64,000 nt of DNA from contig LMJI01000001.1 of NCBI GenBank assembly GCA_001429255.1, positions 847,256 through 911,255 of the forward strand, read 5' to 3'. The notes beneath the pieces were generated by a model. The model saw nothing but the letters and a program-made list of their open reading frames with translations. It searched no databases and was not told the origin of the DNA. Shown here piece after piece: positions 51,620 to 60,046 of this stretch. Both the position numbers and the translations under genes were made by a program. Every line of letters begins with the position of its first letter. The first letter of the stretch is position 1. This stretch comes from Cellulomonas sp. Root930. GTDB lineage: Bacteria; Actinomycetota; Actinomycetes; Actinomycetales; Cellulomonadaceae.

Positions 51620-52357
51620 TCAGCCGAGCAGCAGGTACCAGCCGCCGACGCCGATGATGCCGCCCAGCAGGGGGGCCGCCACGGGCACCCACGAGTAGCC
51701 CCAGTCCGACGGACCCTTGTGCTTCAGCGGCAGGAACGCGTGCACGAGGCGCGGACCGAGGTCACGCGCGGGGTTGAGCGCCGGGCCGGTGGGACCGCCG
51801 AGTCCGGCGACGAGGCCCCACACCAGGAACCCGAGCGCGAGGTGGGCGACGGCAGGCTCGTTCACCGCGAGCGGCGAGTGCACGATGGCCAGCGCGCACG
51901 AGAAGAGCACGACCGATCCCAGGAGCTCGGACAGGAACCCGTTGAGCCGCGAGTGCACGGCGTTGACTGTGGAGAACGTCGCCAGGATGTCCGCGGGGTC
52001 GGTCGTCATGTCGTAGTACGGCTTGTGGGTGACGACGATGGCGATCTGGCCGGCCATCGCGCCGAGCATCTGCGCGACGATGTAGGGCGCGACCTCGCTC
52101 CACGGGAACATGCCCCAGACGGCGAGGCCGACGGTGAAGGCGGGGTTGATCTGGTTGCCGCTGATCCCGCCGAACATCATCGCGGGGATCATCACGCCGA
52201 ACCCGTAGCCCATCGCGATCAGCGACCACCCGCCGCGGTACCCCTTGGAGCCCTTGAGGTGCACGTTCGCGACCGTGCCGTTGCCCAGGATGATGAGGAT
52301 CGCGGTGCCGATGAACTCGCAGGTCAGGCGGATGGCCAGGCTGTACGACGGATCCAT
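51620..52357 (-). CDS. MIP-family aquaporin, glycerol-facilitator-like
   Basis: 245 aa from ATG 52357. Six helices with both NPA loops: NQINPAFTVGL near ~65 and GPALNPARDLGPR near ~185. The Asp after the second NPA is characteristic of glycerol facilitators. It moves water, glycerol or related small solutes across the membrane. It sits between a DUF2809 gene and an amino acid permease on the same strand; the grouping suggests osmotic or solute handling under the MerR gene upstream. Confidence 0.92.
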   Translation of the reverse strand: MDPSYSLAIRLTCEFIGTAILIILGNGTVANVHLKGSKGYRGGWSLIAMGYGFGVMIPAMMFGGISGNQINPAFTVGLAVWGMFPWSEVAPYIVAQMLGAMAGQIAIVVTHKPYYDMTTDPADILATFSTVNAVHSRLNGFLSELLGSVVLFSCALAIVHSPLAVNEPAVAHLALGFLVWGLVAGLGGPTGPALNPARDLGPRLVHAFLPLKHKGPSDWGYSWVPVAAPLLGGIIGVGGWYLLLG

Positions 52358-52391
52358 CGGCGCTCCACTGTTCGATCCGGCTCAGGCGGGG

Positions 52392-52823
52392 TCAGCCTGG
52401 CACAACCGGTGGGCGCCGCACGAACGCCGCGAGCGCGACACCGACCGCGTACGCGACGAGATCGAGGGCGACGAAGGTGGTCCCGAGCACGTACCGGGCG
52501 GCCGGCACGGCGGCGACGGCTGCGGCGGGGATCCCGGTGAGCTGCGCGAGCTCCACCAGCGCGCACACGCCGAACGCGACGGCGGCCACGGCCCACCGGC
52601 GGGCGCGCGGGGCGACCACGACGAGCAGGGCGTAGACGAGCGCCGCGTACAGGACGTCGCCGACCTTGTCGGCGAGCGGTCCGTCCAGCCGGGACACGAG
52701 GAGCCCGAGCGCGACAAGCCCGGCGGCCGCGAGCGCGGCGGGCATGCGCTCCCGCAGCACCTCGCGTGAAGGGTCGGTGGCCGTGCGCGGTAGGAAGTCG
52801 TCACGCGAGCGGTCGTCCGGCAC
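52392..52823 (-). CDS. DUF2809-like small membrane protein
   Basis: 143 aa from GTG 52823. A charged N-terminus precedes four membrane helices (LAAAGLVALGLLVSRLD, YAALVYALLVVVA, WAVAAVAFGVCALVELAQLTGIP, YVLGTTFVALDLVAYAVGVAL). VELAQLTG and the helical order fit DUF2809, of unknown function. TACGGT (minus strand, 52831-52836) is seven bases before GTG, suggesting a leaderless start. The next gene downstream is the aquaporin, 34 bases away. Confidence 0.78.
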   Translation of the reverse strand: MPDDRSRDDFLPRTATDPSREVLRERMPAALAAAGLVALGLLVSRLDGPLADKVGDVLYAALVYALLVVVAPRARRWAVAAVAFGVCALVELAQLTGIPAAAVAAVPAARYVLGTTFVALDLVAYAVGVALAAFVRRPPVVPG

Positions 52824-52859
52824 GTGAGCGACCGTACGTGCCGGGACGCGGAGGTCGTG

Positions 52860-53252
52860 TCAGGCCTTCGTGCAGGTCCTGCGCTCGTACAGCCCGATCT
52901 TGAGCTCGATCGCGTCCAGGTGCGTGGCCACCTCGGCCAGCTGCTGCCGGACGCGGTCGCGGTGCGCGACCAGCAGCTGGAGCCGCTCGGCCTCGTTGCC
53001 GTCACCCGCCCGGACCAGGTCGGCGTACTGGCGGACCTCCCGGATGGGCATGCCCGTGGAGCGCAGCCGGGTGACCATCCGGATCCAGCCCAGGTCGTCG
53101 TCCGAGTACCGGCGGTGGCCCGACGACGCCCGGTCGACCGCGTCGAGCAGCAGCCCGTCGCGCTCGTAGTAGCGCAGGGTGTGGGTGGTCAGGCCGGTGG
53201 CCTCGGCCGCCTCGGCGATGCTCAGGGTCACCCGGTCCGTCACGACGCTCAT
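52860..53252 (-). CDS. MerR-family transcriptional regulator
   Basis: 130 aa from ATG 53252. N-terminal winged helix with LSIAEAAEATGLTTHTLRYYERDGLLLDAVDRASSGHRRYSDDDLGWI, then a dimerisation helix (LLVAHRDRVRQQLAEVATHLDAIELKIGLYER). It ends RRTCTKA; the lone Cys cannot be a full metal site, so an organic or redox signal is likely. An 18-base palindrome lies just upstream in a long-spacer promoter, which fits self-regulation. Confidence 0.9.
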   Translation of the reverse strand: MSVVTDRVTLSIAEAAEATGLTTHTLRYYERDGLLLDAVDRASSGHRRYSDDDLGWIRMVTRLRSTGMPIREVRQYADLVRAGDGNEAERLQLLVAHRDRVRQQLAEVATHLDAIELKIGLYERRTCTKA

Positions 53253-53268
53253 GGCGTCGATGGTGCGC

Positions 53269-53286
53269 CTTCGAGTGCACTCGAAG
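53269..53286 (-). promoter_or_regulatory. MerR operator palindrome inside a 19-base-spacer promoter
   Basis: CTTCGAGTGCACTCGAAG is a perfect 18-base palindrome. On the minus strand it sits in TTGACT(53290-53285)-N19-CACCAT(53265-53260), the lengthened -35/-10 spacing that MerR activators twist into shape. The MerR ATG begins seven bases after the -10, so the transcript is probably leaderless. Confidence 0.75.
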
Positions 53287-53361
53287 TCAAGCGGGCCGCC
53301 CCCAGCCCCGCGTGTCCACAGGGACGTCCCGCGTGCCGCGTGCGACGTCCACGATGGGCCG

Positions 53362-54051
53362 GTGACCTCCTGGCACCGCCCCGGCCCGTGGCTCGTCGGC
53401 CTCGTCGTCTGCGTCGCGATCGGCGCCGGCGCACCTGCCTGGTCCCAGGCGCGCGTCGCCGCCCGGTACGCGGTGACCGCCGACGACCTCGCCGCCGGGC
53501 GGGCGGCGCTCGACACCCTCCCCGTCCGCGGCAAGGCGCCGAGCACCGGGTACGCGCGGGAACGGTTCGGCCAGGCCTGGGCCGACGTGGACCGCAACGG
53601 CTGCGACACCCGGAACGACATCCTCCGGCGGGACCTCCTCGAGACCGCGGTCGAGCACTGCGTGGTGCTCCGCGGCACGCTCGAGGACCCCTACACGGGC
53701 GTACCGATCCCGTTCGCCCGTGGACCTGACTCGGCGGCCGTCCAGATCGACCACGTCGTCGCGCTCTCGCACGCCTGGCAGACCGGCGCGCAAGAGTGGT
53801 CTCCGGCGGAGCGCGAGGCGTTCGCCAACGACCCCGCCAACCTGCTCGCCGTCGACGGTCCCGCCAACCAGGAGAAAGGGGCCGGCGACGCGGCCACCTG
53901 GCTGCCGCCCAACCGCGGGTACCGCTGCGTCTACGCGCTCCGGCAGGTGCGGGTGAAGGCGGCGTACGGGTTGTGGGTCACCGCCGCGGAACGTGCGGCG
54001 CTGGACCGGGAGCTCGGCAGGTGCGTCGTCGGTACGGTGAGGCCACCATGA
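53362..54051 (+). CDS. Secreted HNH nuclease, GmrSD-C/DUF1524-like
   Basis: 229 aa from GTG 53362. The N-terminus (WHRPGPWLVGLVVCVAIGAGAPAWSQA) is a signal peptide or anchor. The nuclease core has WADVDRNGCDTRNDILRRDL, then VQIDHVVALSHAW (HNH His after Asp), NDPANLLAVDGPANQEK and WLPPNRGYRC. Such DUF1524-type domains are metal-dependent endonucleases; secretion suggests nucleic acid breakdown or competition outside the cell. The stop overlaps the PLP-enzyme ATG. A longer paralog lies at 60083-61126. Confidence 0.85.
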   Translation: MTSWHRPGPWLVGLVVCVAIGAGAPAWSQARVAARYAVTADDLAAGRAALDTLPVRGKAPSTGYARERFGQAWADVDRNGCDTRNDILRRDLLETAVEHCVVLRGTLEDPYTGVPIPFARGPDSAAVQIDHVVALSHAWQTGAQEWSPAEREAFANDPANLLAVDGPANQEKGAGDAATWLPPNRGYRCVYALRQVRVKAAYGLWVTAAERAALDRELGRCVVGTVRPP

Positions 54052-55256
54052 CGCTGCGCCTGCCTCCCCTGCTCCTGGGCCCGACGACCAAGGGCGTCTG
54101 GGCGCCGACCCCGGTGACTCGCTCCGAGTTCGTCGCCGCGGGGCACACGCTCACCGACGGCTCGCTGACCTGGCCCGCGATGACCCTGGACGCTGACGCC
54201 CTGGCGCACAACCTCGCCGAGCTCGCCGCATTCAGCGCCCGGCACGGGCTCGCGTTCGCGCCGCACGGCAAGACGACCATGTCGCCCGAGCTCTTCGCCG
54301 CGCAGCTCGACGCCGGGGCCTGGGGCATCACCGTGGCCACCGGCAACCAGCTGCTCGCCGCGTACTCGTTCGGCGTGCGGCGGCTGCTGGTCGCCAACGA
54401 GGTGCTCGACCCGACCGTGCTGCGCTGGATCGCGTCGGTCACCGACGCCGAGATCCTCGTCTGCGTCGACTCCGTCGAGGCGGTGGACGCCGCCGCCGCG
54501 GTCGGTGACGGTCACCTGCGTGTGCTGCTCGAGGTGGGCTTCGGAGGCGGTCGGACCGGCGTGCGCACCGGTGACCAGGCGCTCGCGGTGGCGCAGCGCG
54601 TGGCCGGGGTCCCGGGGATCGAGCTCGTCGGGGTCAGCGCCTACGAGGGCGGCCTCGGCGACGTCGACGCGGCGCGCGAGTTCCTCACCGACGTCCGTGC
54701 CGTGGCGGAGATGCTCGTCGGCGCGGGACTGCTCGGGGAGCACGTCGTGCTCTCCGCCGGCGGGTCCGCGTACTTCGACGCGGTCGCGGAGGTGCTCGGC
54801 GGGTCGGAGGTCGCCGGGGTGCCGAGCACGACGATCCTGCGGTCGGGCTCCTACGTCACGCACGACCACGGCACCTACGTGGCGTCGACGCCGTTCACCC
54901 GCATCGCCGGCGGCCTGCACCCGGCGCTGCGGGTCTGGGCGCAGGTCTCGTCGACCCCCGAGCCCGGGCTCGCGCTGCTGGGCGCCGGCAAGCGCGACGT
55001 CCCCTACGACGCCGGCCTGCCGGTGCCACTGCGCCGGCACCGCGCCTCCGAGGCGCCGGTCGCCGTGGAGGGCTGGTCCGTCACGCGCACCAACGACCAG
55101 CACGCCTACCTGGAGGGCTCCGGCACCGAGCTGCGCGTCGGGGACCTGATCGAGCTCGGCATCTCCCACCCGTGCACGGCGTTCGACAAGTGGCGGGTGG
55201 TCCCGGTGCTCGACGCCGACCTCCGCGTGATCGACGTCGTCAGCACCTGGTTCTAG
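54048..55256 (+). CDS. Fold-III PLP enzyme, D-threonine aldolase / D-serine dehydratase-like
   Basis: 402 aa from ATG 54048. Alanine-racemase-type barrel followed by a C-terminal barrel. The Schiff-base Lys lies in FAPHGKTTMSPEL near residue 80. The C-terminal SVTRTNDQHAYLEG and LGISHPCTAFDKWR supply the His and Cys metal ligands seen in D-threonine aldolase and D-serine dehydratase. Likely a D-amino-acid aldolase, deaminase or dehydratase. It lies opposite RidA and the N-acyl-D-amino-acid deacylase, forming a D-amino-acid cluster. Its stop lies within the CTAG at 55253-55256. Confidence 0.87.
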   Translation: MTLRLPPLLLGPTTKGVWAPTPVTRSEFVAAGHTLTDGSLTWPAMTLDADALAHNLAELAAFSARHGLAFAPHGKTTMSPELFAAQLDAGAWGITVATGNQLLAAYSFGVRRLLVANEVLDPTVLRWIASVTDAEILVCVDSVEAVDAAAAVGDGHLRVLLEVGFGGGRTGVRTGDQALAVAQRVAGVPGIELVGVSAYEGGLGDVDAAREFLTDVRAVAEMLVGAGLLGEHVVLSAGGSAYFDAVAEVLGGSEVAGVPSTTILRSGSYVTHDHGTYVASTPFTRIAGGLHPALRVWAQVSSTPEPGLALLGAGKRDVPYDAGLPVPLRRHRASEAPVAVEGWSVTRTNDQHAYLEGSGTELRVGDLIELGISHPCTAFDKWRVVPVLDADLRVIDVVSTWF

Positions 55257-55333
55257 CGGACGCCCTCCGCGGCGATGCGCGTGAACGACGTCTCGAAGTG
55301 GGCGGCGGCGAGCTCGGGCGTGGGTGAGAACGC
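55253..55333 (-). pseudogene. Possible C-terminal coding remnant downstream of RidA
   Basis: On the minus strand, in frame with the RidA TGA, 26 sense codons read AFSPTPELAAAHFETSFTR then IAAEGVR and end at TAG inside CTAG shared with the PLP-enzyme stop. The GC-rich, helix-like peptide looks coding, and the tail-to-tail CTAG matches real gene ends elsewhere here. It may be the end of a deleted gene or of an older, longer RidA reading frame. No start codon precedes it. Confidence 0.35.
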
Positions 55334-55723
55334 TCAGTCGTCGTCGGACGTCAGCCGGCCCGCGATCACGTCGATCTCGACCTTGATCCCCGCCAGCTGC
55401 GAGCCGACCGTGGTGCGCGCCGGCATCGGGTACGGGAAGAACTCACCGTAGGCCGCGTCGAACTCCGTGAAGTCGGCGAGGTCGGCCAGGTGCACGGTCG
55501 TCTTCACCACGTCGCCGAGGTCGAGCCCGGCCGCGACCAGCGTCGCCTCGACGTTCCGGAGCACCTGGCGCGTCTGCTCGGCGACCGTCGGGGCGATCTC
55601 GCCGGTGACCGGGTGCTGCGGCCCGAAGCCCGCCGTCCACACGAGGTTGCCCAGCCGGATCCCCTGCGAGTAGTTGCCGGCGGGCTGCGGTGCGTCGGGG
55701 GTGCTGATCTTCTCGCGGGTCAT
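55334..55723 (-). CDS. RidA-family (YjgF/UK114) deaminase
   Basis: 129 aa from ATG 55723. Family blocks: PAGNYSQGIRLGNLVWTAGFGP, EQTRQVLRNVEATLVAAGLDLGDVVKTTVHL and FPYPMPARTTVGSQLA, with the catalytic Arg in PARTT. It hydrolyses reactive enamine/imine intermediates made by PLP enzymes, a good partner for the fold-III PLP enzyme opposite and the deacylase 43 bases upstream on its strand. Confidence 0.9.
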   Translation of the reverse strand: MTREKISTPDAPQPAGNYSQGIRLGNLVWTAGFGPQHPVTGEIAPTVAEQTRQVLRNVEATLVAAGLDLGDVVKTTVHLADLADFTEFDAAYGEFFPYPMPARTTVGSQLAGIKVEIDVIAGRLTSDDD

Positions 55724-55766
55724 CGCACTGCCTCTCGGTGGTGAGCGCTACGGGAGACAGTCTTCC

Positions 55767-57296
55767 TCAGCGGACCGCGCGACCGGGGAGGGCGCCGGTG
55801 AGGCGCGCGTCGCGCAGGGTCGGGACACCGTCGACCAGGACCGCCTGGACCCCCGTCGCCAGCCGGCGGGGGTCGTCGTAGGTGGCCCGGTCGGCGACCG
55901 TTTCCGCGTCGACGAGCACCACGTCGGCCCGCGCGCCCGGCCGCAGGGTCCCGCGGTCGTCGAGGCCGAAGCGCCGCGCAGCCGTCGTGGACAGGTGCTG
56001 CGCGGCGGTGGGCCAGTCCCAGTCCCCCAGCTCCCGCACGTGCCTGCCGAGGAAGCGGGCGAACGTCCCCCAGCCGCGCGGGTGGGGGTGGCCGCCCTGG
56101 TAGATCCCGTCGGACCCGGCGCAGTGCGCGGGGTGCCGGAGCAGGGCGCGCACGGACTCGTCGGAGTTCGTCGGCGGCTGGGCGAACACGCAGCCCACCT
56201 GGAGGTTCGTCGTCACCAGCAGGTGCAGGACGGCGTCGCCGGGGGTCATGCCGAGTCGGCTCGCCACCTCGAGCAGCGCCAGCCCCTCCGCCCAGGGCAT
56301 GCCCGGCACCCACGCCAGCGTCACCCGCGGCCAGACGTCGTCCCGCGCGGGCAGCCGGTCGCGGACGGCGGGGTCGGCCAGGAGCGCGAGCGTGCGGTCG
56401 GCGTCGGCCAGCGGCAGCCAGTCCGGGAGTGCCACGAGGGCGAGGATCGACGCGCCGCGCAGGTACGGGTAGGCGTCGAAGGTGAGGTCGAGGCCCTCCG
56501 CCAGGGCGCCGTCGACGAGCGGGCCGAGGCGCTCGGCGGGCCCGTGGTAGTGCGACACGTGCGTGCCGACGCCGGTCGCACGTGCCAGGTCGAGGAGCTC
56601 CGCGAGCGCGGCGGGGGCCTTGTCCTCGTACCCGCGCATATGCGACACGTGCGGCCGACCCCGCCGCGCCAGCACCTCGCACAGGGCGAGCAGCTCGGCA
56701 CGGTCCGCCGACGACGCCGGCGCGTACTCGAGCCCGGTCGACATGCCGCGGGCGCCGTCGTCGAGGGCCTGCTCCAGCAGGCGAGCCATCGCGTCGACCT
56801 CGTCGGGCCGGGCCGGCCGGTCGTCGGCCCCCAGGACCGCGTACCGCAGCGTCCCGTGCGGGACCAGGTAGGCGGTGTGCACAGTGGTCGCGCGGTCGTA
56901 GGTGTCCAGCAGGTCCGCCACCGTCCCGCCGCGGAAGGTCGGGTGGGTGCCGTTGATGGCGGCGAAGTACCGCTCGGCGTACTCGGTGGCCCCCGACCCC
57001 GCCGGCGAGGGCGCATAGGAGACGCCGTCCTGGCCGAGCACCACCGTGGTCACGCCCTGGTGGGTCAGCGCCGCCTGCACGTCGGGATCGAGCACCGCGG
57101 CATCGGCGTGCGCGTGGGCGTCCACGAACCCCGGCATCACGATCAGACCGCCCGCGTCGACGACGTCGGCACCGTCGACCGGCAGGTCCGGACCGATCTC
57201 CGTGATCCGGTCGCCGACCACCCGCAGGTCGGCGCGGACCAGCTCGTCATGGACCAGCAGCCCGCCGCGCACCAGGATCACCGGACGATCATCCAT
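55767..57296 (-). CDS. N-acyl-D-amino-acid deacylase-like amidohydrolase
   Basis: 509 aa from ATG 57296. Amidohydrolase barrel with the metal HxH in GFVDAHAHAD, later SHMRGYED and GTHVSHYHG His residues, and GSDGIYQ carrying a conserved Asp. The family would hydrolyse N-acyl-D-amino acids to fatty/acetyl acid and D-amino acid. Where classical D-aminoacylase has a metal-binding Cys (GNCGFSP), this protein reads GQDGVSYAP, as in a sister subfamily, so the exact substrate is uncertain. It is divergent from the MarR gene and probably in one operon with ridA. Confidence 0.87.
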   Translation of the reverse strand: MDDRPVILVRGGLLVHDELVRADLRVVGDRITEIGPDLPVDGADVVDAGGLIVMPGFVDAHAHADAAVLDPDVQAALTHQGVTTVVLGQDGVSYAPSPAGSGATEYAERYFAAINGTHPTFRGGTVADLLDTYDRATTVHTAYLVPHGTLRYAVLGADDRPARPDEVDAMARLLEQALDDGARGMSTGLEYAPASSADRAELLALCEVLARRGRPHVSHMRGYEDKAPAALAELLDLARATGVGTHVSHYHGPAERLGPLVDGALAEGLDLTFDAYPYLRGASILALVALPDWLPLADADRTLALLADPAVRDRLPARDDVWPRVTLAWVPGMPWAEGLALLEVASRLGMTPGDAVLHLLVTTNLQVGCVFAQPPTNSDESVRALLRHPAHCAGSDGIYQGGHPHPRGWGTFARFLGRHVRELGDWDWPTAAQHLSTTAARRFGLDDRGTLRPGARADVVLVDAETVADRATYDDPRRLATGVQAVLVDGVPTLRDARLTGALPGRAVR

Positions 57297-57337
57297 CGGG
57301 ATTGACGATGAATCGTGTCCGGAGCAGCGTGGCGCCC

Positions 57338-57784
57338 ATGACCACCCCCGAGCCCACCGACGACCCGCAGGCCTTCGCCCGCGCGTTCGAGGAGGCGTTC
57401 CAGCAGACCTACCTGCGGTTCCACCGTCGCGACGGCAAGCGGTCGCAGATGTCCGGGGCATCGCGGGCGGTCCTGCTGCACCTCGCGCACGCCGGACCGC
57501 TGACCGTCGGCGAGGCGGCCAAGCACCTCGACCGCGCGCAGTCCGTGATGAGCGACATCGTCACCCAGCTCGAGTCCAAGGACCTGCTGGCGCGCGAGCC
57601 CGACCCCCACGACCGGCGCCGCACGCTCGTCTGGCTGACTCCGGCCGGGTTCGACGCCCTGGACCGCGAGCGCCAGGTCCTGTCCACCGAGCTGATCGCG
57701 CGCGCGGCCGCGACCCTGTCCGCCGAGGACCGCGTGGCCCTCGTCGGCACCCTGCACGCCCTCAACGAAGGAGCACGACCATGA
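57338..57784 (+). CDS. MarR-family regulator
   Basis: 148 aa from ATG 57338. Winged helix with LTVGEAAKHLDRAQSVMSDIVTQLESKDLLAREPDPHDRRRTLVWLTPAG. TTGACG (57302-57307), a 17-base spacer and CAGCGT (57325-57330) form a promoter seven bases before ATG. The gap to the divergent deacylase is only 41 bases, so MarR may control both. The next gene starts four bases before its stop. Confidence 0.87.
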   Translation: MTTPEPTDDPQAFARAFEEAFQQTYLRFHRRDGKRSQMSGASRAVLLHLAHAGPLTVGEAAKHLDRAQSVMSDIVTQLESKDLLAREPDPHDRRRTLVWLTPAGFDALDRERQVLSTELIARAAATLSAEDRVALVGTLHALNEGARP

Positions 57785-58029
57785 CGACGCACGACCTGCA
57801 CTGCGACAGCTGCGGCATGCCCATTGAGTCCGGGCAGTACTGCGCCTACTGCACTGACGCGGACGGGAACCTGCAGGCGTTCGACGAGCGCTTCGAGCGG
57901 ATGGTCGGCTGGCAGTCGCGGCAGCACCCGACCGCGCCCCGCGAGCAGCTGGAGACCGAGACGCTCGCGTACATGGCGACGATGCCCGCGTGGAAGGACC
58001 ACCCCCGCGTCGCCGGGCGCACCGCGTGA
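57781..58029 (+). CDS. Small zinc-ribbon protein
   Basis: 82 aa from ATG 57781, overlapping the MarR stop by four bases, with AAGGAGC upstream. LHCDSCGMPIESGQYCAYCTDADGN gives four Cys in a CxxC-x(8)-CxxC ribbon, followed by the FxERFERMVGWQ segment of putative zinc-ribbon proteins that often flank GNAT genes. Possible DNA- or partner-binding adaptor. Confidence 0.8.
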   Translation: MTTHDLHCDSCGMPIESGQYCAYCTDADGNLQAFDERFERMVGWQSRQHPTAPREQLETETLAYMATMPAWKDHPRVAGRTA

Positions 58030-58571
58030 CCGAGGTCGTCCCCCTGACGCCGGAGCGCTGGCCGGCGCTGGAGGAGCTGCTGGACCACGGCGGCCCCGCG
58101 GCCCGGTGCTGGTGCATGGCGTGGCGGATCGGACCCGAGTACCGGCGCCGGACCGCCGAACAGAACCGCGCCGGTCTGCACGACGTCGTCGCCGCAGGAC
58201 CCCCGCCGGGCGTGCTCGCGTTCCGGGAGGGCGTGGCCGTCGGCTGGTGCCAGATCACCCCGCGCGGGGACGTCCCGGCGATCGACCGGCAGTGGCGGCT
58301 CCGCCAGGTCGACGCGGCGCCCGTCTGGGCGATCACCTGCTTCTACGTCCGCAAAGGGCACCGCCGCGCCGGGGTGATGGCGGACCTCGTCACCGGGGCC
58401 GTCGACCTCGCGCGCGCGGCCGGCGCGCCCGCGGTGGAGGCCTACCCGCTCGACGGCGCGGTCTCCCCCAGCGCGACGAGCACCGGCTACGCGACGACGT
58501 TCGCCGCCGCGGGGTTCGTGGAGGTGGCTCGACGCTCCCCCGAACGCCCGGTCATGCGCCTCCTGCTCTAG
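58026..58571 (+). CDS. GNAT-family N-acetyltransferase
   Basis: 181 aa from GTG 58026, four-base overlap with the zinc-ribbon gene. CWCMAWRIGPEYRRRTAEQNR and PVWAITCFYVRKGHRRAGVMADLVTGAVDLARAAGAPAVEAYPLDG show the acetyl-CoA loop (RxxGV) and core strands. It resembles a subfamily that carries a conserved CWCM motif near the start. Acceptor unknown. The stop shares CTAG with the metallopeptidase gene. Confidence 0.85.
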   Translation: MTEVVPLTPERWPALEELLDHGGPAARCWCMAWRIGPEYRRRTAEQNRAGLHDVVAAGPPPGVLAFREGVAVGWCQITPRGDVPAIDRQWRLRQVDAAPVWAITCFYVRKGHRRAGVMADLVTGAVDLARAAGAPAVEAYPLDGAVSPSATSTGYATTFAAAGFVEVARRSPERPVMRLLL

Positions 58572-59293
58572 AGCTGCAGCCCGATCAGCCAGACGGCACC
58601 GAGCGCGAGGGCGGCCAGGCACACGAGCAGCAGGATGCCCACCCACAGGGCGCCGGGGGTGTGCGTCAGCCGGCCCAGCAGGCCCGCGTCGGAGGTGTCG
58701 GCCACCCCGCGGCGACGCGCTCGCCGGCGCTCCGACTGCATCTCCAGCACCGCGCGCGGCGCACCCAGCAGCAGGAACCAGGTCATCGCGTACGCGGCGA
58801 CGCTCTGCACGGTCGCCGAGCCCCACACCGTCACGCCGACCAGCAGCGCGCCGGTGACCAGCACGGACCACAGGCCGTACCAGTTGCGGATCTGCACCAG
58901 CACGAGGACCAGCACCACGAGCAGGATCCACAGCAGCGCGACCGCGTACCCGCGGGACAGCAGCCAGGCCGCGCCGACGCCGAGCACCGCCGGGCCGAGG
59001 TACCCCGCGGCGACCGTCGCCACCATGCCCGGACCCCGCGGCTTGCCCACCGACACCGTCAGGCCGGAGGTGTCGGAGTGCACCCGGATGCCCGAGAGGC
59101 GGCGGCCGACGAGCACCGCGACGCCTGCGTGGGCCGCCTCGTGCACGATCGTCAGCCCGTGCCGGGCCACGTGCCACGCGGTCGGCACGAGCAGGACGAG
59201 CAGCACCCCCGCCGCAGTGAGGAGCACCACGGTGCTCGACGGCACCGGTTGGGGCGTCGTGATGTCCTGCCAGGCGTCGCCGAGCCAGTCCAC
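58568..59293 (-). CDS. M50-like membrane metallopeptidase
   Basis: About 241 aa from GTG 59293, chosen for AAGGA six bases upstream; GTG 59320 is the longer choice. HEAAHA (~51) in VARHGLTIVHEAAHAGVAVLVG is the zinc motif near a membrane helix. Several helices follow (YLGPAVLGVGAAWLLS, LWILLVVLVLVLVQI). The second ligand (an Asn/Asp-Pro motif) is not clear. M50B-type proteins cut membrane substrates; this one may also be a simple relative. Confidence 0.8.
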   Translation of the reverse strand: MDWLGDAWQDITTPQPVPSSTVVLLTAAGVLLVLLVPTAWHVARHGLTIVHEAAHAGVAVLVGRRLSGIRVHSDTSGLTVSVGKPRGPGMVATVAAGYLGPAVLGVGAAWLLSRGYAVALLWILLVVLVLVLVQIRNWYGLWSVLVTGALLVGVTVWGSATVQSVAAYAMTWFLLLGAPRAVLEMQSERRRARRRGVADTSDAGLLGRLTHTPGALWVGILLLVCLAALALGAVWLIGLQL

Positions 59294-59344
59294 GGGGGTC
59301 CTTCGTCCGTCGTCGACCACCCAGCCGGGCGGGCAGGACGGACC

Positions 59345-60046
59345 CTACCCAGCGGGGGGCGCCTCGGTGGGCAGGACGACGTCCGTGCCGTTCGCGGTGA
59401 TGCGCACGCCGTCGGCGACGACGGTCGCGTCGGAGAGGACCAGCCCCTCGGGCAGTCCGCTCACGGGGATCTCGATGTCGGTCAGGCGGCTGCCGGTCGC
59501 CCGCGGCAGGTCGTCCACCGAGACGGTCAGGCCGGCGATCTGCACGTTCTCGACGGTCACCAGCAGCCGCCCGTCCTCGACCCGCGGCACCAGGTTCGAC
59601 GCCAGCTCCAGGCCGAGCACCGTGCCCGAGGCCGTCAGCGCCTGGCCGTCGACCGCGACCGCGATGTCGAGCTGCGACCGGTCGGCGACGATCTGCTCGA
59701 TCGACGCCGTCGGCAGCGTCGCGGCGATCGTCGCGGTGCCCAGCGTGTACGGCTCGGAGGTGGTCACGTCCTGCGCGTCGATCGTCACGTCCGTGGCGTC
59801 GATGCCCTCGAGCGTGACCCCGTCGACCGCGCCCGTGACCTCGTCCACCGAGCCGGCCAGGAGCTGCGTGAGGAACGGGAACCCGACGATGTCGACCGTA
59901 GGGGTGCCGACGACGTCGAGGTTCTGCTCGATCGCCTCGGCCACCCGCCGCTCCGCGGTCGAGTGCGTCACCCGGTCCGCCACCAGCACGCCGGCGGCAA
60001 GCACGACGACCACGACGATCCCCCCGGCCACACCGCGTCCGCTCAC
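59345..60046 (-). CDS. LmeA/DUF2993-like phospholipid-binding protein
   Basis: 233 aa from GTG 60046. An N-terminal anchor (GRGVAGGIVVVVVLAAGVLVADRV) is followed by a strand-rich domain with repeated acidic turns (TPTVDIVGFPFLTQLLAGSVDEVTGAVDGVTLEGIDATDVTIDAQDV) typical of DUF2993/LmeA, a periplasmic lipid-binding family linked to lipomannan elongation in mycobacteria. TAGCGT (minus strand, 60053-60058) is six bases before GTG, suggesting a leaderless start. Confidence 0.85.
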   Translation of the reverse strand: MSGRGVAGGIVVVVVLAAGVLVADRVTHSTAERRVAEAIEQNLDVVGTPTVDIVGFPFLTQLLAGSVDEVTGAVDGVTLEGIDATDVTIDAQDVTTSEPYTLGTATIAATLPTASIEQIVADRSQLDIAVAVDGQALTASGTVLGLELASNLVPRVEDGRLLVTVENVQIAGLTVSVDDLPRATGSRLTDIEIPVSGLPEGLVLSDATVVADGVRITANGTDVVLPTEAPPAG

